DNA of 63,195 nt from a bacterium HR11 (GCA_002898535.1 BEHN01000018.1:1-63195); one strand, 5' to 3'. Positions 8,098-16,466 are shown, numbered from the stretch's first letter. Numbers and translations: made by a program. Notes: generated by a model from the letters alone, not told the origin.

Positions 8098-8499
8098 TTA
8101 GGCGGTCCCCGGCGGCGAGTGATGCGCCTTCCAACGACGCAAGGCTTGAATCAACCGGTGGATCATCCGACCCAGACGGTCACAGCTTTCCAAGGCCGAC
8201 CGGGCCTGCGCTTCGTCCAAAAGCCCGACCCGGATGCATAGGAGCAGGTGCGTTTCCAGTTCTTTCAGGGAACCTTGGGCCACCCGGAGGAACCGGATAT
8301 AGTCTCGCAGGCTTTCCCGACCGTAGCCTTCAGCGATATTGGCGGCGACGGAGACAGCCGCCTGCCGGGCCTGGGCCGTCATTCCAAAGCGCTCTTCCCG
8401 GGGGAAGGCTCGAGTCAGGCGGTATACCTCAGCCGCCAGGGTCATAGCTGTCTGCCATACCCGGAGCTCTCGGTAGGAGCGGACCGGCGAGTGTCCCAT
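8098..8499 (-). CDS. Four-helix bundle protein (S23 / rRNA intervening-sequence type)
   Basis: The 133-residue product, from an ATG at 8499 preceded by GGGGGA, begins MGHSPVRSYRELRVWQTAMT. It contains Y-R-L-T-R-A-F-P-R-E-E-R-F-G-M-T-A-Q-A-R-Q-A-A-V-S-V-A-A-N-I-A-E-G-Y-G, split here as seen in the family, followed by a long helical half. This is the four-helix-bundle family first seen in 23S rRNA intervening sequences; no molecular function is established. Here it stands alone on the minus strand between polysaccharide genes and is flanked on both sides by inverted GCAGATGG arrays, which hints at mobility. Confidence 0.87.
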   Translation of the reverse strand: MGHSPVRSYRELRVWQTAMTLAAEVYRLTRAFPREERFGMTAQARQAAVSVAANIAEGYGRESLRDYIRFLRVAQGSLKELETHLLLCIRVGLLDEAQARSALESCDRLGRMIHRLIQALRRWKAHHSPPGTA

Positions 8500-8571
8500 A
8501 GGAATCCCCCAATGGCCGTGATTCTCTAAGTTCTCATGAGTCTTCCTGAAAAGCTCTTCGGATTCATTCAC

Positions 8572-8635
8572 TCCCATCTGCCCATCTGCCCATCTGCCGA
8601 CCTGCCCATCTGCCCATCGACTCCGCCGACCTGCC
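8572..8635. repeat. 8-bp tandem repeat (CCATCTGC), right of the S23-like gene
   Basis: Units CCATCTGC and CGACCTGC repeat about seven times. They are the complement of the array at 7990-8062, giving inverted flanks around the small gene between them. Confidence 0.88.
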
Positions 8636-8638
8636 GAA

Positions 8639-9772
8639 TTACCGAAGCTCTTCGTATAGCGTCGTCAGGTGGGCCACGGTGTGGGTGAGGGTATACCCGG
8701 AAGCGACGGCCTGCAGACAGGCCCGCCCCATGGACTCCAGAGTGCCGGGTTCCTGAAGGACGGCGGTCAGGGCGTCGGCCAGGGCCTCGGGGTCGCCGAC
8801 CGGGACGGCCCGGGTCGCCGGCTCGAGGTCCGGGATCAGGCCGACGGCCGTGCCGACGGTCGTCCGGGCGCAGGCGGCCGCTTCCAAGGTGACCATGCTC
8901 TGGCTCTCGTAGCGGGACGAGAGGACGCAGAGGCGAGCGGCTCGATAGTAGGCCGGGAGGCGCTCGTGGGGAATGGCCCCGTGGAAGGTCACGTGCGCTT
9001 CGAGCCCCAGGTCTCGGGCCGACGCCCGAAGGGCGTCCCGCAGGGGACCATCGCCGACGACGTGGAGGTGCACGTCTGGGCGATGACGGACCACGATCGC
9101 CACGGCCCGCAGGGCCGTCGCCGGGTCTTTCACGGGGACGAGGGAGGCGACTTGCAAGAGATGGATGCCCTCTTCAGTCCATGGGGCCGGCCCCGCCGAC
9201 TCGGCGTAGGGGTGGAACCGCTGGGTATCCACGCCCAGGGGAAGCCGCAAGAGTCGCTCCGGCGACACCCAGGCCTCAGCTTGCCGGTACACGGCCTGAG
9301 CCCCGACGGTTACCCGGGTCGCGCCCCGGAGGGCCGCACGCACGAGCCACCGATTCAGGCGGCTGAGCTGGCCGCCGTAACCGATGTCGGGCAGGGCGAC
9401 CAGCTCCCCGCCCATGACGGACACGACGGTCGGAATTCCCAGGCGACGGCCGACGGCGACGGCCAGGAAGCCCGGCTCGTCGGCCCAGAGTGCATGAAGG
9501 ACGTCCGGGGTCCATCGGCGGACTTGCTGGAGGATGAAGGCCCAGGCCCGCTGGAGGAATACCAGCCGTCGGAAGCCCGTCCGCCGGGCACCGCCCAGGG
9601 CATCGACGACGGCCCCGTCCAGGAGGTATCGGTCCCGGCGGTAGGGGTACCGCAGGGCAAAGACGTGGACTTCATGCGACCGGGCCATCGCCCGGACGAG
9701 GTCCCGGACGACCGGGATGCACCAGTCGGCTTCATGACCGCTGAAGCCCGGCGTGATAAAGGCGATGCGCAC
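8639..9772 (-). CDS. Glycosyltransferase family 4 (GT-B fold)
   Basis: The 377-residue cytoplasmic enzyme starts MRIAFITPGFSGHEADWCIP and shows the two Rossmann-like halves of GT4 enzymes. The C-terminal half holds L-Q-V-A-S-L-V-P-V-K-D, H-V-V-G-D-G-P-L-R, the Y-Y-R-A-A segment and S-S-R-Y-E-S-Q-S-M-V-T-L-E-A, the E-x7-E-like sugar-nucleotide site. It probably adds a sugar from a nucleotide-sugar donor during surface polysaccharide synthesis, in keeping with the nearby O-antigen-ligase-like gene. It starts with GTG at 9772, with GGAGG about 10 nt upstream. The acceptor cannot be deduced. Confidence 0.9.
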   Translation of the reverse strand: MRIAFITPGFSGHEADWCIPVVRDLVRAMARSHEVHVFALRYPYRRDRYLLDGAVVDALGGARRTGFRRLVFLQRAWAFILQQVRRWTPDVLHALWADEPGFLAVAVGRRLGIPTVVSVMGGELVALPDIGYGGQLSRLNRWLVRAALRGATRVTVGAQAVYRQAEAWVSPERLLRLPLGVDTQRFHPYAESAGPAPWTEEGIHLLQVASLVPVKDPATALRAVAIVVRHRPDVHLHVVGDGPLRDALRASARDLGLEAHVTFHGAIPHERLPAYYRAARLCVLSSRYESQSMVTLEAAACARTTVGTAVGLIPDLEPATRAVPVGDPEALADALTAVLQEPGTLESMGRACLQAVASGYTLTHTVAHLTTLYEELR

Positions 9773-9843
9773 GCGCCGAACGCCTCCGGTCTTCAGTTTG
9801 TCATCCCCGAGGGGATTCCGTCAAAATGAATGCGGCGTGGGAC

Positions 9844-9912
9844 GTGGCTCTAAGCCACGGGAGAGATAAGGAATCCGGGATGGACGTCCCGGCCCCGCTC
9901 TTGCGAGCGGGG
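9844..9912. repeat. Cluster of small hairpins (REP- or IS-end-like)
   Basis: Three perfect inverted repeats lie in a row: GTGGCT-CTA-AGCCAC at 9844-9858, CCGGGA...TCCCGG at about 9876-9893 and CCCCGCTC-TTGC-GAGCGGGG at 9893-9912. The last recurs almost exactly at 4750-4769 and, less perfectly, at 57340-57359. This could be an end of an IS200/IS605-type element or a REP sequence; no transposase lies beside it. Confidence 0.6.
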
Positions 9913-9943
9913 TCGCGGCCGTCCGGCGATGGGAGGTGCCGGC

Positions 9944-11113
9944 TTGAACGGATGGGACGTCATCGTCGTCGGGGGCGGTCCGGCGGGCCTCCATACGGCG
10001 GAACGCTTGGCCGAGGCGGGCTTTGCGGTCCTGGTGTTGGACAATCGCCCGTCCATCGGGGCCGGTAAGGTCTGCACGGGCATCGTGGGCGCCGAAGCCT
10101 TCCAGCGCTGGGACCTGCCGCGAGAGACCGTCCTCACGGAGGTCCAGACCGTCCGGTTCGTCGGTCCTAACGACACGGGCTTCCTGTATCGTCATCCGAC
10201 CGTCCTGGCCTATGCCGTCCGCCGAGACCGCCTGGACGAGGCCCTGGCCCGGCGGGCCGCCGCTCGGGGCGTCGTCGTCCTGCCGGGTCATTGGGTCCAG
10301 ACCCTCCACGTCGGGCCGGCGGGGGTCACCCTCGAAGGCTCCCAGGGGCCTGACCGGGCGCCCTTTCGGGAACAGGCCCGCCTCCTGGTCCTGGCGACCG
10401 GCGTCAACTTTCGGTTCCACCGGCGGTTGGGCCTGGGGCGGCCCCTGGACTTTCTGCGGGCGGCCCAGGCGCACGTGCCCGTCGTTCGACCCCTGGACTG
10501 TACGACCTGCTACATCGGCCGGACCGTGGCACCGGGTGCCTTCGCCTGGGCCGTCCCCATCTATTCCGATACGGTCCGGGCCGGCCTGATGGCCGAAGCC
10601 CCTATCAAGCCCCTGTTTCGGAATTTCCTGACGCGATACGGCGCCACGTGGGATCTCGATCCCCGTCGCCAGGTTCCCGTGGACTACAAGCCCATCGCCC
10701 AGGGCTGGCAGGGCCCGATGACGGCGGACCGGGTCGTGGCCGTGGGGGAAGCGGCCGGCCAGGTCAAGACGACGACGGGCGGCGGCATTTACTACGGCAT
10801 GATCGGGGCGGAGGTGGCCGCCGAGGTCATTGCCGAATGCCTCCGTCGGGACGCCCTCCGCCGGACCGACCTGGCCCTTTACGAACGACGCGTCCGGCAG
10901 GTCTTGGGTCCGGAGATTCAGGCCGGCTATGCCCTCCGCAAGATGTTCGCCCGCCTGAGTGACGGCCAGATCGAGCGGCTTCTCCAGTTCGTCCAGCGAG
11001 ACGGCATCCTGGGCGTCGTCCAGGCCCGGGCCCACTTCGACTGGCATCTGAATCTGCTGAAGTCGGTCCTGCAATTCGCCTGGGTCCGGCGTCTCCTCGG
11101 TCTGGCCGGGTAG
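9944..11113 (+). CDS. Geranylgeranyl reductase family FAD-dependent oxidoreductase
   Basis: The 389-residue flavoprotein opens with the FAD-binding fingerprint W-D-V-I-V-V-G-G-G-P-A-G-L-H-T-A. It continues with V-L-D-N-R-P and G-K-V-C-T-G, and has the second nucleotide-site motif V-V-A-V-G-E-A-A-G-Q-V-K-T-T-T-G-G-G-I-Y-Y-G. The D-C-T-T-C-Y segment and the helical C-terminus fit the geranylgeranyl reductase family, which saturates isoprenoid chains of lipids or quinones. I place the start at TTG 9944 because GGGAGG lies 7 nt upstream; an ATG at 9929 would put that site inside the gene. The precise substrate is unknown. Confidence 0.82.
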   Translation: MNGWDVIVVGGGPAGLHTAERLAEAGFAVLVLDNRPSIGAGKVCTGIVGAEAFQRWDLPRETVLTEVQTVRFVGPNDTGFLYRHPTVLAYAVRRDRLDEALARRAAARGVVVLPGHWVQTLHVGPAGVTLEGSQGPDRAPFREQARLLVLATGVNFRFHRRLGLGRPLDFLRAAQAHVPVVRPLDCTTCYIGRTVAPGAFAWAVPIYSDTVRAGLMAEAPIKPLFRNFLTRYGATWDLDPRRQVPVDYKPIAQGWQGPMTADRVVAVGEAAGQVKTTTGGGIYYGMIGAEVAAEVIAECLRRDALRRTDLALYERRVRQVLGPEIQAGYALRKMFARLSDGQIERLLQFVQRDGILGVVQARAHFDWHLNLLKSVLQFAWVRRLLGLAG

Positions 11114-11204
11114 TCCGGGGCTGGCGTCTTTTGGGTCTGGGGACTGGTGAGCGGCGTCCAGAACACGTTGACCCGGGGCCTGGTATCGGGTCCCCGGAAC
11201 TTTT

Positions 11205-11250
11205 TCATCTTGCATCTTGTATCCTGCATCTTGTATCCTGCATGGGGTAT
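11205..11250. repeat. 7-bp tandem repeat (ATCTTGT/ATCCTGC)
   Basis: Heptamers ATCTTGC, ATCTTGT and ATCCTGC lie just upstream of the S41-like gene. They are of the same family as those inside the usher gene and upstream of gltX. Confidence 0.85.
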
Positions 11251-11273
11251 CCCCGCATCTTGGAGGTCTGTCG

Positions 11274-12455
11274 ATGCGTCGATGGCGATGGTGGCTCCTG
11301 GGGAGCGGTCTCCTCCTGGCGGGGGCCGTCGTAGGCTTTCAGTTGTGGGCCCGCTACACGAAGGCCCAGCCGCCGTACCGGTATTTTAAGATTTTCACGG
11401 AAGTCCTCTATCTAATCGACCAGAAGTACGTGGAGCCCCCGGACTACGGAGCGGTCCGATGGGGCGCCCTCGTCGGGATGGCCAAGGCCCTGGGTCAGAA
11501 CACGTCCGTCCTGACGCCCGAGGTCCGAGACTTCTGGGTCCATCACAACGCCCCCGAGGGCGACGTGGGCCTCCGCCTGATCGATGACCGACGGTCGTCC
11601 TTCCTGATCCTGGCCGTATGGCCCGGCAGTCCGGCGGCCGAGGCCGGCTTGGCCCCCGGGGACGCCATTTACGCCATCGACGACGCCCCGGCCGTCCGGA
11701 TGACGGCCGTCGAGGCGTACTATCGTCTCCGGGGGGCGCCCGGAAGCCGGGTCCGCTTGGCCGTCTGGCGACGACGGGCCGATAAACCCGAGTACGTCGA
11801 CCTCGTCCGCCAGGTCCTGCCGCCGGTCGTGTTCCAGGCCGAGTATGACGCCGACCGGCGGGTCGGCTACCTGCGCCTGTATGAAGTCGGCGAGGTCGGT
11901 GACCAGGCCATCCGGGACCGCCTGCGCATGTGGCAGGCTCGTGGGCTGGACGGCTTGGTCCTGGACCTGCGCGGTTGCACCGAGCTCCAGCCCGCCGTGG
12001 CCTGGCGGCTGGCCAACCTGTTCCTGGCCGAGGGGAAGGGCGGTCAATTCCAGGGGTCTCAGCGGGCCTATGACCGGAGTTACAGCTTCCAGCGGGAGGC
12101 CGTCGTCTATACGGGCCCCCTCGTCGTCATCCAGGACCGGAGTACCGGGTGGGCGTGCGAGGTCCTGTCGGCGATCCTGCAGGACTCCCAGCGGGCCGTC
12201 GCGGTCGGGGAGCGCTCCCGGGGGACGGCCGCCTGGTATGACACCGTCCCCGTGAATGCGGAGGTCTTCCTGTGGCTTCCGGTCGCTCGCTATCGCCGGG
12301 TCCAGGGCGCATGGCTGGGGCCCGACGGCCTGCCGCCGACGATAGCCTACCAGCAGGAGGGCTGGGACGCCGAGACGGGCTTCATCAGCGGGACGGCGGT
12401 CGTCCAATTCGCCCGGGAACAACTTCAAAAGCTTCCCTCGCGTAAGGCCGCATGA
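11274..12455 (+). CDS. S41 C-terminal processing peptidase homologue (PDZ), catalytic residues missing
   Basis: The 393-residue protein has an N-terminal membrane anchor (MRRWRWWLLGSGLLLAGAVV), a PDZ domain (about 90-185, with L-I-L-A-V-W-P-G-S-P-A-A-E-A-G-L-A-P-G-D) and an S41 peptidase-like domain (about 200-370). In active enzymes the core reads G-T-A-S-A-S-E and G-E-P-T-F-G-K-G. Here the aligned segments read S-T-G-W-A-C-E-V-L and G-E-R-S-R-G-T-A, so the serine is replaced by tryptophan and the lysine is lost. It is probably a pseudo-protease with a binding or scaffolding role. GGAGGT precedes the ATG. It overlaps the deacetylase gene by ATGA, matching the common CtpA-YibQ pairing. Confidence 0.85.
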   Translation: MRRWRWWLLGSGLLLAGAVVGFQLWARYTKAQPPYRYFKIFTEVLYLIDQKYVEPPDYGAVRWGALVGMAKALGQNTSVLTPEVRDFWVHHNAPEGDVGLRLIDDRRSSFLILAVWPGSPAAEAGLAPGDAIYAIDDAPAVRMTAVEAYYRLRGAPGSRVRLAVWRRRADKPEYVDLVRQVLPPVVFQAEYDADRRVGYLRLYEVGEVGDQAIRDRLRMWQARGLDGLVLDLRGCTELQPAVAWRLANLFLAEGKGGQFQGSQRAYDRSYSFQREAVVYTGPLVVIQDRSTGWACEVLSAILQDSQRAVAVGERSRGTAAWYDTVPVNAEVFLWLPVARYRRVQGAWLGPDGLPPTIAYQQEGWDAETGFISGTAVVQFAREQLQKLPSRKAA

Positions 12456-13447
12456 GCCCACGGACGACCGGCGCCTTGAGCCTCAGTTTGGTAAGCACCG
12501 TCCTCTCGACCTTCGCCCTGCTGGTGATCGTCCTCGAGGGTCACCGTCCCCTACCGCCACCTCAGGCGAGCCCCTCTTCTCTCCGACCGCAAGCCTCGGG
12601 CCCACCCGTCGTCCATCTTCGTGTGTCGTCGGGCTCTCGGACTGTCCTATCGTCCGACGGCCGCGCCGAACTCCCCAATTCCCGAACTCCCGGATTCCCG
12701 AATTCCCGAACTCCCGAGCTCCCGAACCGGTCGGACGCACCCGTCGTGTGGGTCATGGACGACATGGGCCGGGACGCCGAGACCGCCGAAACCGTCTTAC
12801 GGTGGCCCGCCTTCGTGAGCATCGCCGTCCTCCCGGACGGGGCCGGGGCCGAATGGCTGGCCCAACAGGCCTGTCGTCAGGGCCGGGACGTCTTGATCCA
12901 CCTCCCGATGACCTCGGTCCGACCGGACGTCGACCCGGGTCCGATGGCCGTGTCGGCCCGCATGGCCGACGCCGAGGTCTATCGGATTGTGACCCGCGCT
13001 CGTCGAGTCGTTCCCTGCGCCGTGGGCCTCAATCAGCACATGGGCTCCCGGGCCTCCCAGGATCTCTCGACGATGGTCCGGGTCGCCCGGGCCGGCCGGG
13101 ACCTCGGCTTACGTTTCTTCCTCGATAGCCGGACGACGGCCCGGTCTCACCTCTGCGATGCGGCCGACCGTCTCGGGGTCCCCTGCCTGCGGCGGACCCT
13201 CTTCTTCGATGCGGACGCCTCGCCGGAGGAATTACCCGTCCGGTGGCGGCAGGTCGTCGCCCGTGCCCACCGGGACGCTCAGCCCGTCGTCGTCATCGCC
13301 CATCCGTACCCGGCCACGTTGGCCTTCTTGGACCGCCTCTTTCGGTCCGGGGCCTGGCGAGCGGTGGACTGGCGGCGTCCCTCGGAGGTTCTCGGGATCG
13401 TCGTCCATCGGGCGGACCTCCGGGTCGGCTCCGGAGTCAGCCGATGA
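12452..13447 (+). CDS. Divergent polysaccharide deacetylase (YibQ-like)
   Basis: The 331-residue protein has an N-terminal membrane segment (residues about 8-28), a linker, and a C-terminal divergent polysaccharide deacetylase domain (about 96-325): V-V-W-V-M-D-D-M-G, F-V-S-I-A-V-L-P-D, D-V-L-I-H-L-P-M, G-L-N-Q-H-M-G-S and V-V-V-I-A-H-P-Y-P. These are the markers of the family often paired with CtpA-type proteases in the cell-wall operon. It probably acts in the periplasm on peptidoglycan or glycan. Residues 73-93 come from a 9-bp tandem repeat and form a Pro/Ser/Arg linker. The ATGA overlap on each side implies coupled translation. Confidence 0.88.
   Translation: MSPRTTGALSLSLVSTVLSTFALLVIVLEGHRPLPPPQASPSSLRPQASGPPVVHLRVSSGSRTVLSSDGRAELPNSRTPGFPNSRTPELPNRSDAPVVWVMDDMGRDAETAETVLRWPAFVSIAVLPDGAGAEWLAQQACRQGRDVLIHLPMTSVRPDVDPGPMAVSARMADAEVYRIVTRARRVVPCAVGLNQHMGSRASQDLSTMVRVARAGRDLGLRFFLDSRTTARSHLCDAADRLGVPCLRRTLFFDADASPEELPVRWRQVVARAHRDAQPVVVIAHPYPATLAFLDRLFRSGAWRAVDWRRPSEVLGIVVHRADLRVGSGVSR
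12669..12729. repeat. 9-bp tandem repeat inside the deacetylase gene
   Basis: About seven degenerate CCCGAACTC / CCCGGATTC units encode S-R-T-P-x-x-P-N repeats in frame. It is the same unit as at 6359-6476. Confidence 0.9.
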
Positions 13448-15891
13448 GGGGCATCGGTAGCGTGAGTTCGGGAGTTCGGCAGTTCGGGGATTCGGCAGTT
13501 CGGCAGATGGGCAGATGGGCAGTTGGGCCATCGGGCCGTCCGGACACCCATGCCGGTTCCTTATCCCCTATCCTGCGTCCTGCATCCCCAATTCGCAATC
13601 CTATCCTCGCCGCTTTCCTCCTGCTCCTGGCCCTCCTCCCTGCCTGTCGGACGGCCCGGCCGCCGGGATACCCCAGGACGACGCCGGAAGTTCGTAGGGA
13701 AGAAGCTCTGCCCGCCTCGATGATCCGGGTCGGCCTCGTCGAGACGGCCGACCCCATCGAGTTGCAGTGCCCGCAAGGCTGTAAAGTTCAGCAGGGGGCT
13801 TCAGAAGTCCGGCGGTTGAAGGAAGGGGAAGTCTTACGGGTCGTGCCCATCCTGCAGGACTCGAACGGCGGGCCGGCGGTGTCCGTCGGCTTCTGGATTC
13901 AGGTCGCCGCCCTCCAGGCCCCGTCCCAGGCGGAGGCCCTCCGGGACCGACTCCGCCGGCAGTTTCCCGAGGCGCCCGACTGGCGCATCGAGGCCTTCCG
14001 AGACCGGTGGCGGGTCCGGGCCGGGCCGTGGACGGACGAAGCCGCCGCCCGAGCGTTTCTCCGGCGTCTTCAGCAAGCCGGCTACGAAGGCTGGCTGGAC
14101 CGAGGGCAAGCCGGGTCCGGCCGCCCGAGTCTGGCGGCCTTCCAGCTCATCGTCGGCTCATGGGTGGCGACCGTACCGGCCGACACGCCTCTGGCGATAA
14201 CGAGCGACTCGGCCCTCACGTGGCGGGGCCAGCGCTACCCCGGGACCCTTCGGGTCATGCCCCTGCCCGACGGGAAGGTCGCCCTCGTGAACGTGCTTCC
14301 CCTGGAGCTGTACCTGGTCGGCGTGCTCGTCCAAGAGTTGAATCCCCAGAAGTTCCCGGCTCTGGAGGCCCTCAAAGCCCAGGCCGTCGCCGCCCGGACG
14401 TATGCGGTCCGCAACCGGAACGGCTATGCGGCTCGGGGTTACGACATCTGCGCGACACCGGCCTGTCAGGTCTATGCGGGCGTGCCGGAACCCGAGCAGG
14501 CGCCCCTGGCTTACACGGCCGTCGCCGAGACCCGGGGCGAGGTCCTGACTTACGGGGGCGAGCCCATCCAGGCCTTCTACACGAGTACCTGCGGAGGCCA
14601 CACGGACTCGGCCGAATTCATCTTTCCGCGGTTTGCGGCGCCCTACCTGCAGGGTGTCCCCTGTCCCGACGACGCCGGGTCGGCGGCCCGGATGGTCGAG
14701 GGCGCTCCGATAGCGGACCTGTGGACCTCGCCGGCGGTGGCCCGGGGCTTCGTCGGATGGGTCCATGAGGCCCGTCTCTGGCCCATCGACGGGACGCTTT
14801 CGGAGGCGGCCCGCTGGGAACGCTGGGCCGATATCTGGGCGGACCTCCTCCACCCGTCAAGCCTCCCCGATGGACCTCCCGGTGCTTCCGACGGAGGCGA
14901 TTCGCCCCGGCGGCCAGCCCCGTCCTCGATGAGGCCGCCGAACCGCCGCCAGCTCCTCCAAGCACTTGGCCGTCCGCTCCAGGACCCTCGTTGGGATGAA
15001 CTCCTCTTGCCGAATGACACGCGGGTCCTGGACCGCCTGGCCCAGGGCCTCCAAGGCGACCTGGACGGCGACTTTCGCCGGGGCCTCTTGTGGCTCCTCC
15101 TGGCGGCGCCTGACATAGCGGCCCGTTGGTTGGACGGCGACGTGGACTGGCAGAAGCCGGTGCGTTTCGACGAATGGCTCTATGTCTACGGCCGGTGGCG
15201 ATCATTCCAGCGCCCCCCGGACGTGTCCGAGGCCGTCGTCCTCGACGTCGGGGACGGCCGCCTCCGGCTCCAGGACCCCGGCGGCCGCCTCTGGGACGTC
15301 GCCTGGGGACCCTTCACGGTCGTCCTTCAGCGCTGGGGCGAGACCTGGCTCGGGGGATGGGCCCTCCTCGGACCCGGCGACCGGGTCCAGGTCGTCCTTC
15401 ACGAAGACCACCTGGATTACGTCGAGAGCTCGCGCCCGACGGGGTGGGTCGGGACGGCGGACCGGAACTCGCCGTACGCCTGGTGGACGGTCGAGCTGGA
15501 CGGCCCGGAGGTCGTCCGGCGGCTTCGGTCGGCCTGTCCTGCATGGGAGGGGGACCTGCGACAAGTCGTCCCCTTGCAGATAACGCCCTACGGCCGGGTC
15601 GTCCACCTGCGGTTTGTGTCCTCGACGGGACAGACGTGTGAACTCCGGGGTCTCTCGATCCGGACCGTCTTGGGCTTGCGAGAATTGCGGTTCCGGGTAT
15701 GGCCGGTCATGGGTCCCGATGGGAACGTTCAGCGCCTCCTCGTCGTCGGCCGGGGCTGGGGCCATGGAGTCGGCCTCTGCCAGACGGGTGCCTTCGGGAT
15801 GGCCCTCCGGGGCCTCGACTACCGGGTCATCCTCCAGCATTACTATCCGGGTACCCGCATCGAACAGTTCGGTACGGAATCGGGCAGATAA
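13444..15891 (+). CDS. SPOR-SpoIID domain lipoprotein
   Basis: The 815-residue protein overlaps the deacetylase stop (ATGA). Residues about 8-45 are encoded by tandem repeats and precede a lipoprotein signal with lipobox L-L-P-A-C (Cys68). A SPOR domain follows (about 150-220: F-W-I-Q-V-A-A-L-Q-A-P-S-Q-A-E-A-L, R-V-R-A-G-P-W). The SpoIID/LytB domain starts near 280 with L-Y-L-V-G-V-L-V-Q-E-L-N-P (the Glu is the catalytic acid of SpoIID), A-L-K-A-Q-A-V-A-A-R-T-Y-A and T-S-T-C-G-G-H-T-D. Its closing G-W-G-H-G-V-G-L-C-Q-T-G-A lies near the C-terminus, after about 350 residues of unrecognised sequence. It probably cleaves denuded glycan strands. Confidence 0.87.
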   Translation: MRGIGSVSSGVRQFGDSAVRQMGRWAVGPSGRPDTHAGSLSPILRPASPIRNPILAAFLLLLALLPACRTARPPGYPRTTPEVRREEALPASMIRVGLVETADPIELQCPQGCKVQQGASEVRRLKEGEVLRVVPILQDSNGGPAVSVGFWIQVAALQAPSQAEALRDRLRRQFPEAPDWRIEAFRDRWRVRAGPWTDEAAARAFLRRLQQAGYEGWLDRGQAGSGRPSLAAFQLIVGSWVATVPADTPLAITSDSALTWRGQRYPGTLRVMPLPDGKVALVNVLPLELYLVGVLVQELNPQKFPALEALKAQAVAARTYAVRNRNGYAARGYDICATPACQVYAGVPEPEQAPLAYTAVAETRGEVLTYGGEPIQAFYTSTCGGHTDSAEFIFPRFAAPYLQGVPCPDDAGSAARMVEGAPIADLWTSPAVARGFVGWVHEARLWPIDGTLSEAARWERWADIWADLLHPSSLPDGPPGASDGGDSPRRPAPSSMRPPNRRQLLQALGRPLQDPRWDELLLPNDTRVLDRLAQGLQGDLDGDFRRGLLWLLLAAPDIAARWLDGDVDWQKPVRFDEWLYVYGRWRSFQRPPDVSEAVVLDVGDGRLRLQDPGGRLWDVAWGPFTVVLQRWGETWLGGWALLGPGDRVQVVLHEDHLDYVESSRPTGWVGTADRNSPYAWWTVELDGPEVVRRLRSACPAWEGDLRQVVPLQITPYGRVVHLRFVSSTGQTCELRGLSIRTVLGLRELRFRVWPVMGPDGNVQRLLVVGRGWGHGVGLCQTGAFGMALRGLDYRVILQHYYPGTRIEQFGTESGR
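13462..13535. repeat. Tandem repeats at the start of the SPOR-SpoIID gene
   Basis: Units TTCGGCAG/TTCGGGAG change into GCAGATGG units. They encode V-R-Q-F-G and R-Q-M-G-R-W ahead of the lipoprotein signal, extending the n-region by about 30 residues unless a start within the array (ATG at 13507) is used. Confidence 0.85.
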
Positions 15892-15897
15892 GCGCCA

Positions 15898-15918
15898 GGG
15901 CAGGCACAAGGCCTGCCC
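15898..15918. terminator. Hairpin between convergent genes
   Basis: GGGCAGGC-ACAAG-GCCTGCCC forms a perfect 8-bp stem, centred in the 32-bp gap between convergent genes. No T-tract follows, so termination is inferred from position and stem strength. Confidence 0.45.
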
Positions 15919-15923
15919 TCACC

Positions 15924-16421
15924 TCAACTCCCGGGGGCCGCCAGCTTGTAGCCGATTTTTCGGAGGAACTCGTAGCGCTTCTGCTGGTCGGCCTCCGTCT
16001 CGACGCCCCGGGACTTCAGCCCGTCGATGACGCCCAGGATGCCCCGCCCCTGGTCCGTCTCGGCGACGATGACCTCGACGGGGTTCGCCGTGGCGCAGAA
16101 GATACGGCAGACCTCGGGGACCATCTTGATGGCGTTCAGGACGTTGATGGGGAAGGCATTCCGCAGGAAGACGATGAAGGCATGACCGCAGGCGAGAGCC
16201 AGGGCATTCTTCTTGGCCAGCTCGATCATTTCTTCATCGTTGCCGGACCACCGGACGAGGGCCGGGCCGGACGACTCGCAAAAGGCTAAGCCGAAGCGGA
16301 TGCCCGGAAAGGCCCCGACGAGGGCCTCGTGGAGGTCCTCGACCGTCTTGATGAAGTGGGCCTGACCCAGGATGAAGTTCACGTCGTCGGGCTTTTCGAT
16401 GCGGACGACCTTCAGCTCCAT
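15924..16421 (-). CDS. Adenosine-specific kinase (DUF355)
   Basis: The 165-residue protein begins MELKVVRIEKPDDVNFILGQ and contains H-F-I-K-T-V-E-D-L-H-E-A-L, F-G-L-A-F-C-E-S-S-G-P-A-L-V-R, G-N-D-E-E-M, and N-P-V-E-V-I-V-A-E-T-D-Q-G-R-G-I-L-G-V-I-D-G, all close to the adenosine-specific kinase family known mainly from archaea and thermophilic bacteria. The assigned reaction is phosphorylation of adenosine to AMP in the cytoplasm. The ATG at 16421 has GGAGG upstream and replaces a longer open frame that starts inside repeats. A mosaic repeat element begins 45 bp upstream. Confidence 0.9.
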   Translation of the reverse strand: MELKVVRIEKPDDVNFILGQAHFIKTVEDLHEALVGAFPGIRFGLAFCESSGPALVRWSGNDEEMIELAKKNALALACGHAFIVFLRNAFPINVLNAIKMVPEVCRIFCATANPVEVIVAETDQGRGILGVIDGLKSRGVETEADQQKRYEFLRKIGYKLAAPGS

Positions 16422-16466
16422 TGGCGACCTCCTCCCCTGAGGCGTCGGATCTCGGGTGTAATTTAA

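Noticed and set aside
9821-11215. 464-codon minus-strand open frame
   Set aside because: It mirrors the GGR-family flavoprotein gene and shows no domain pattern.
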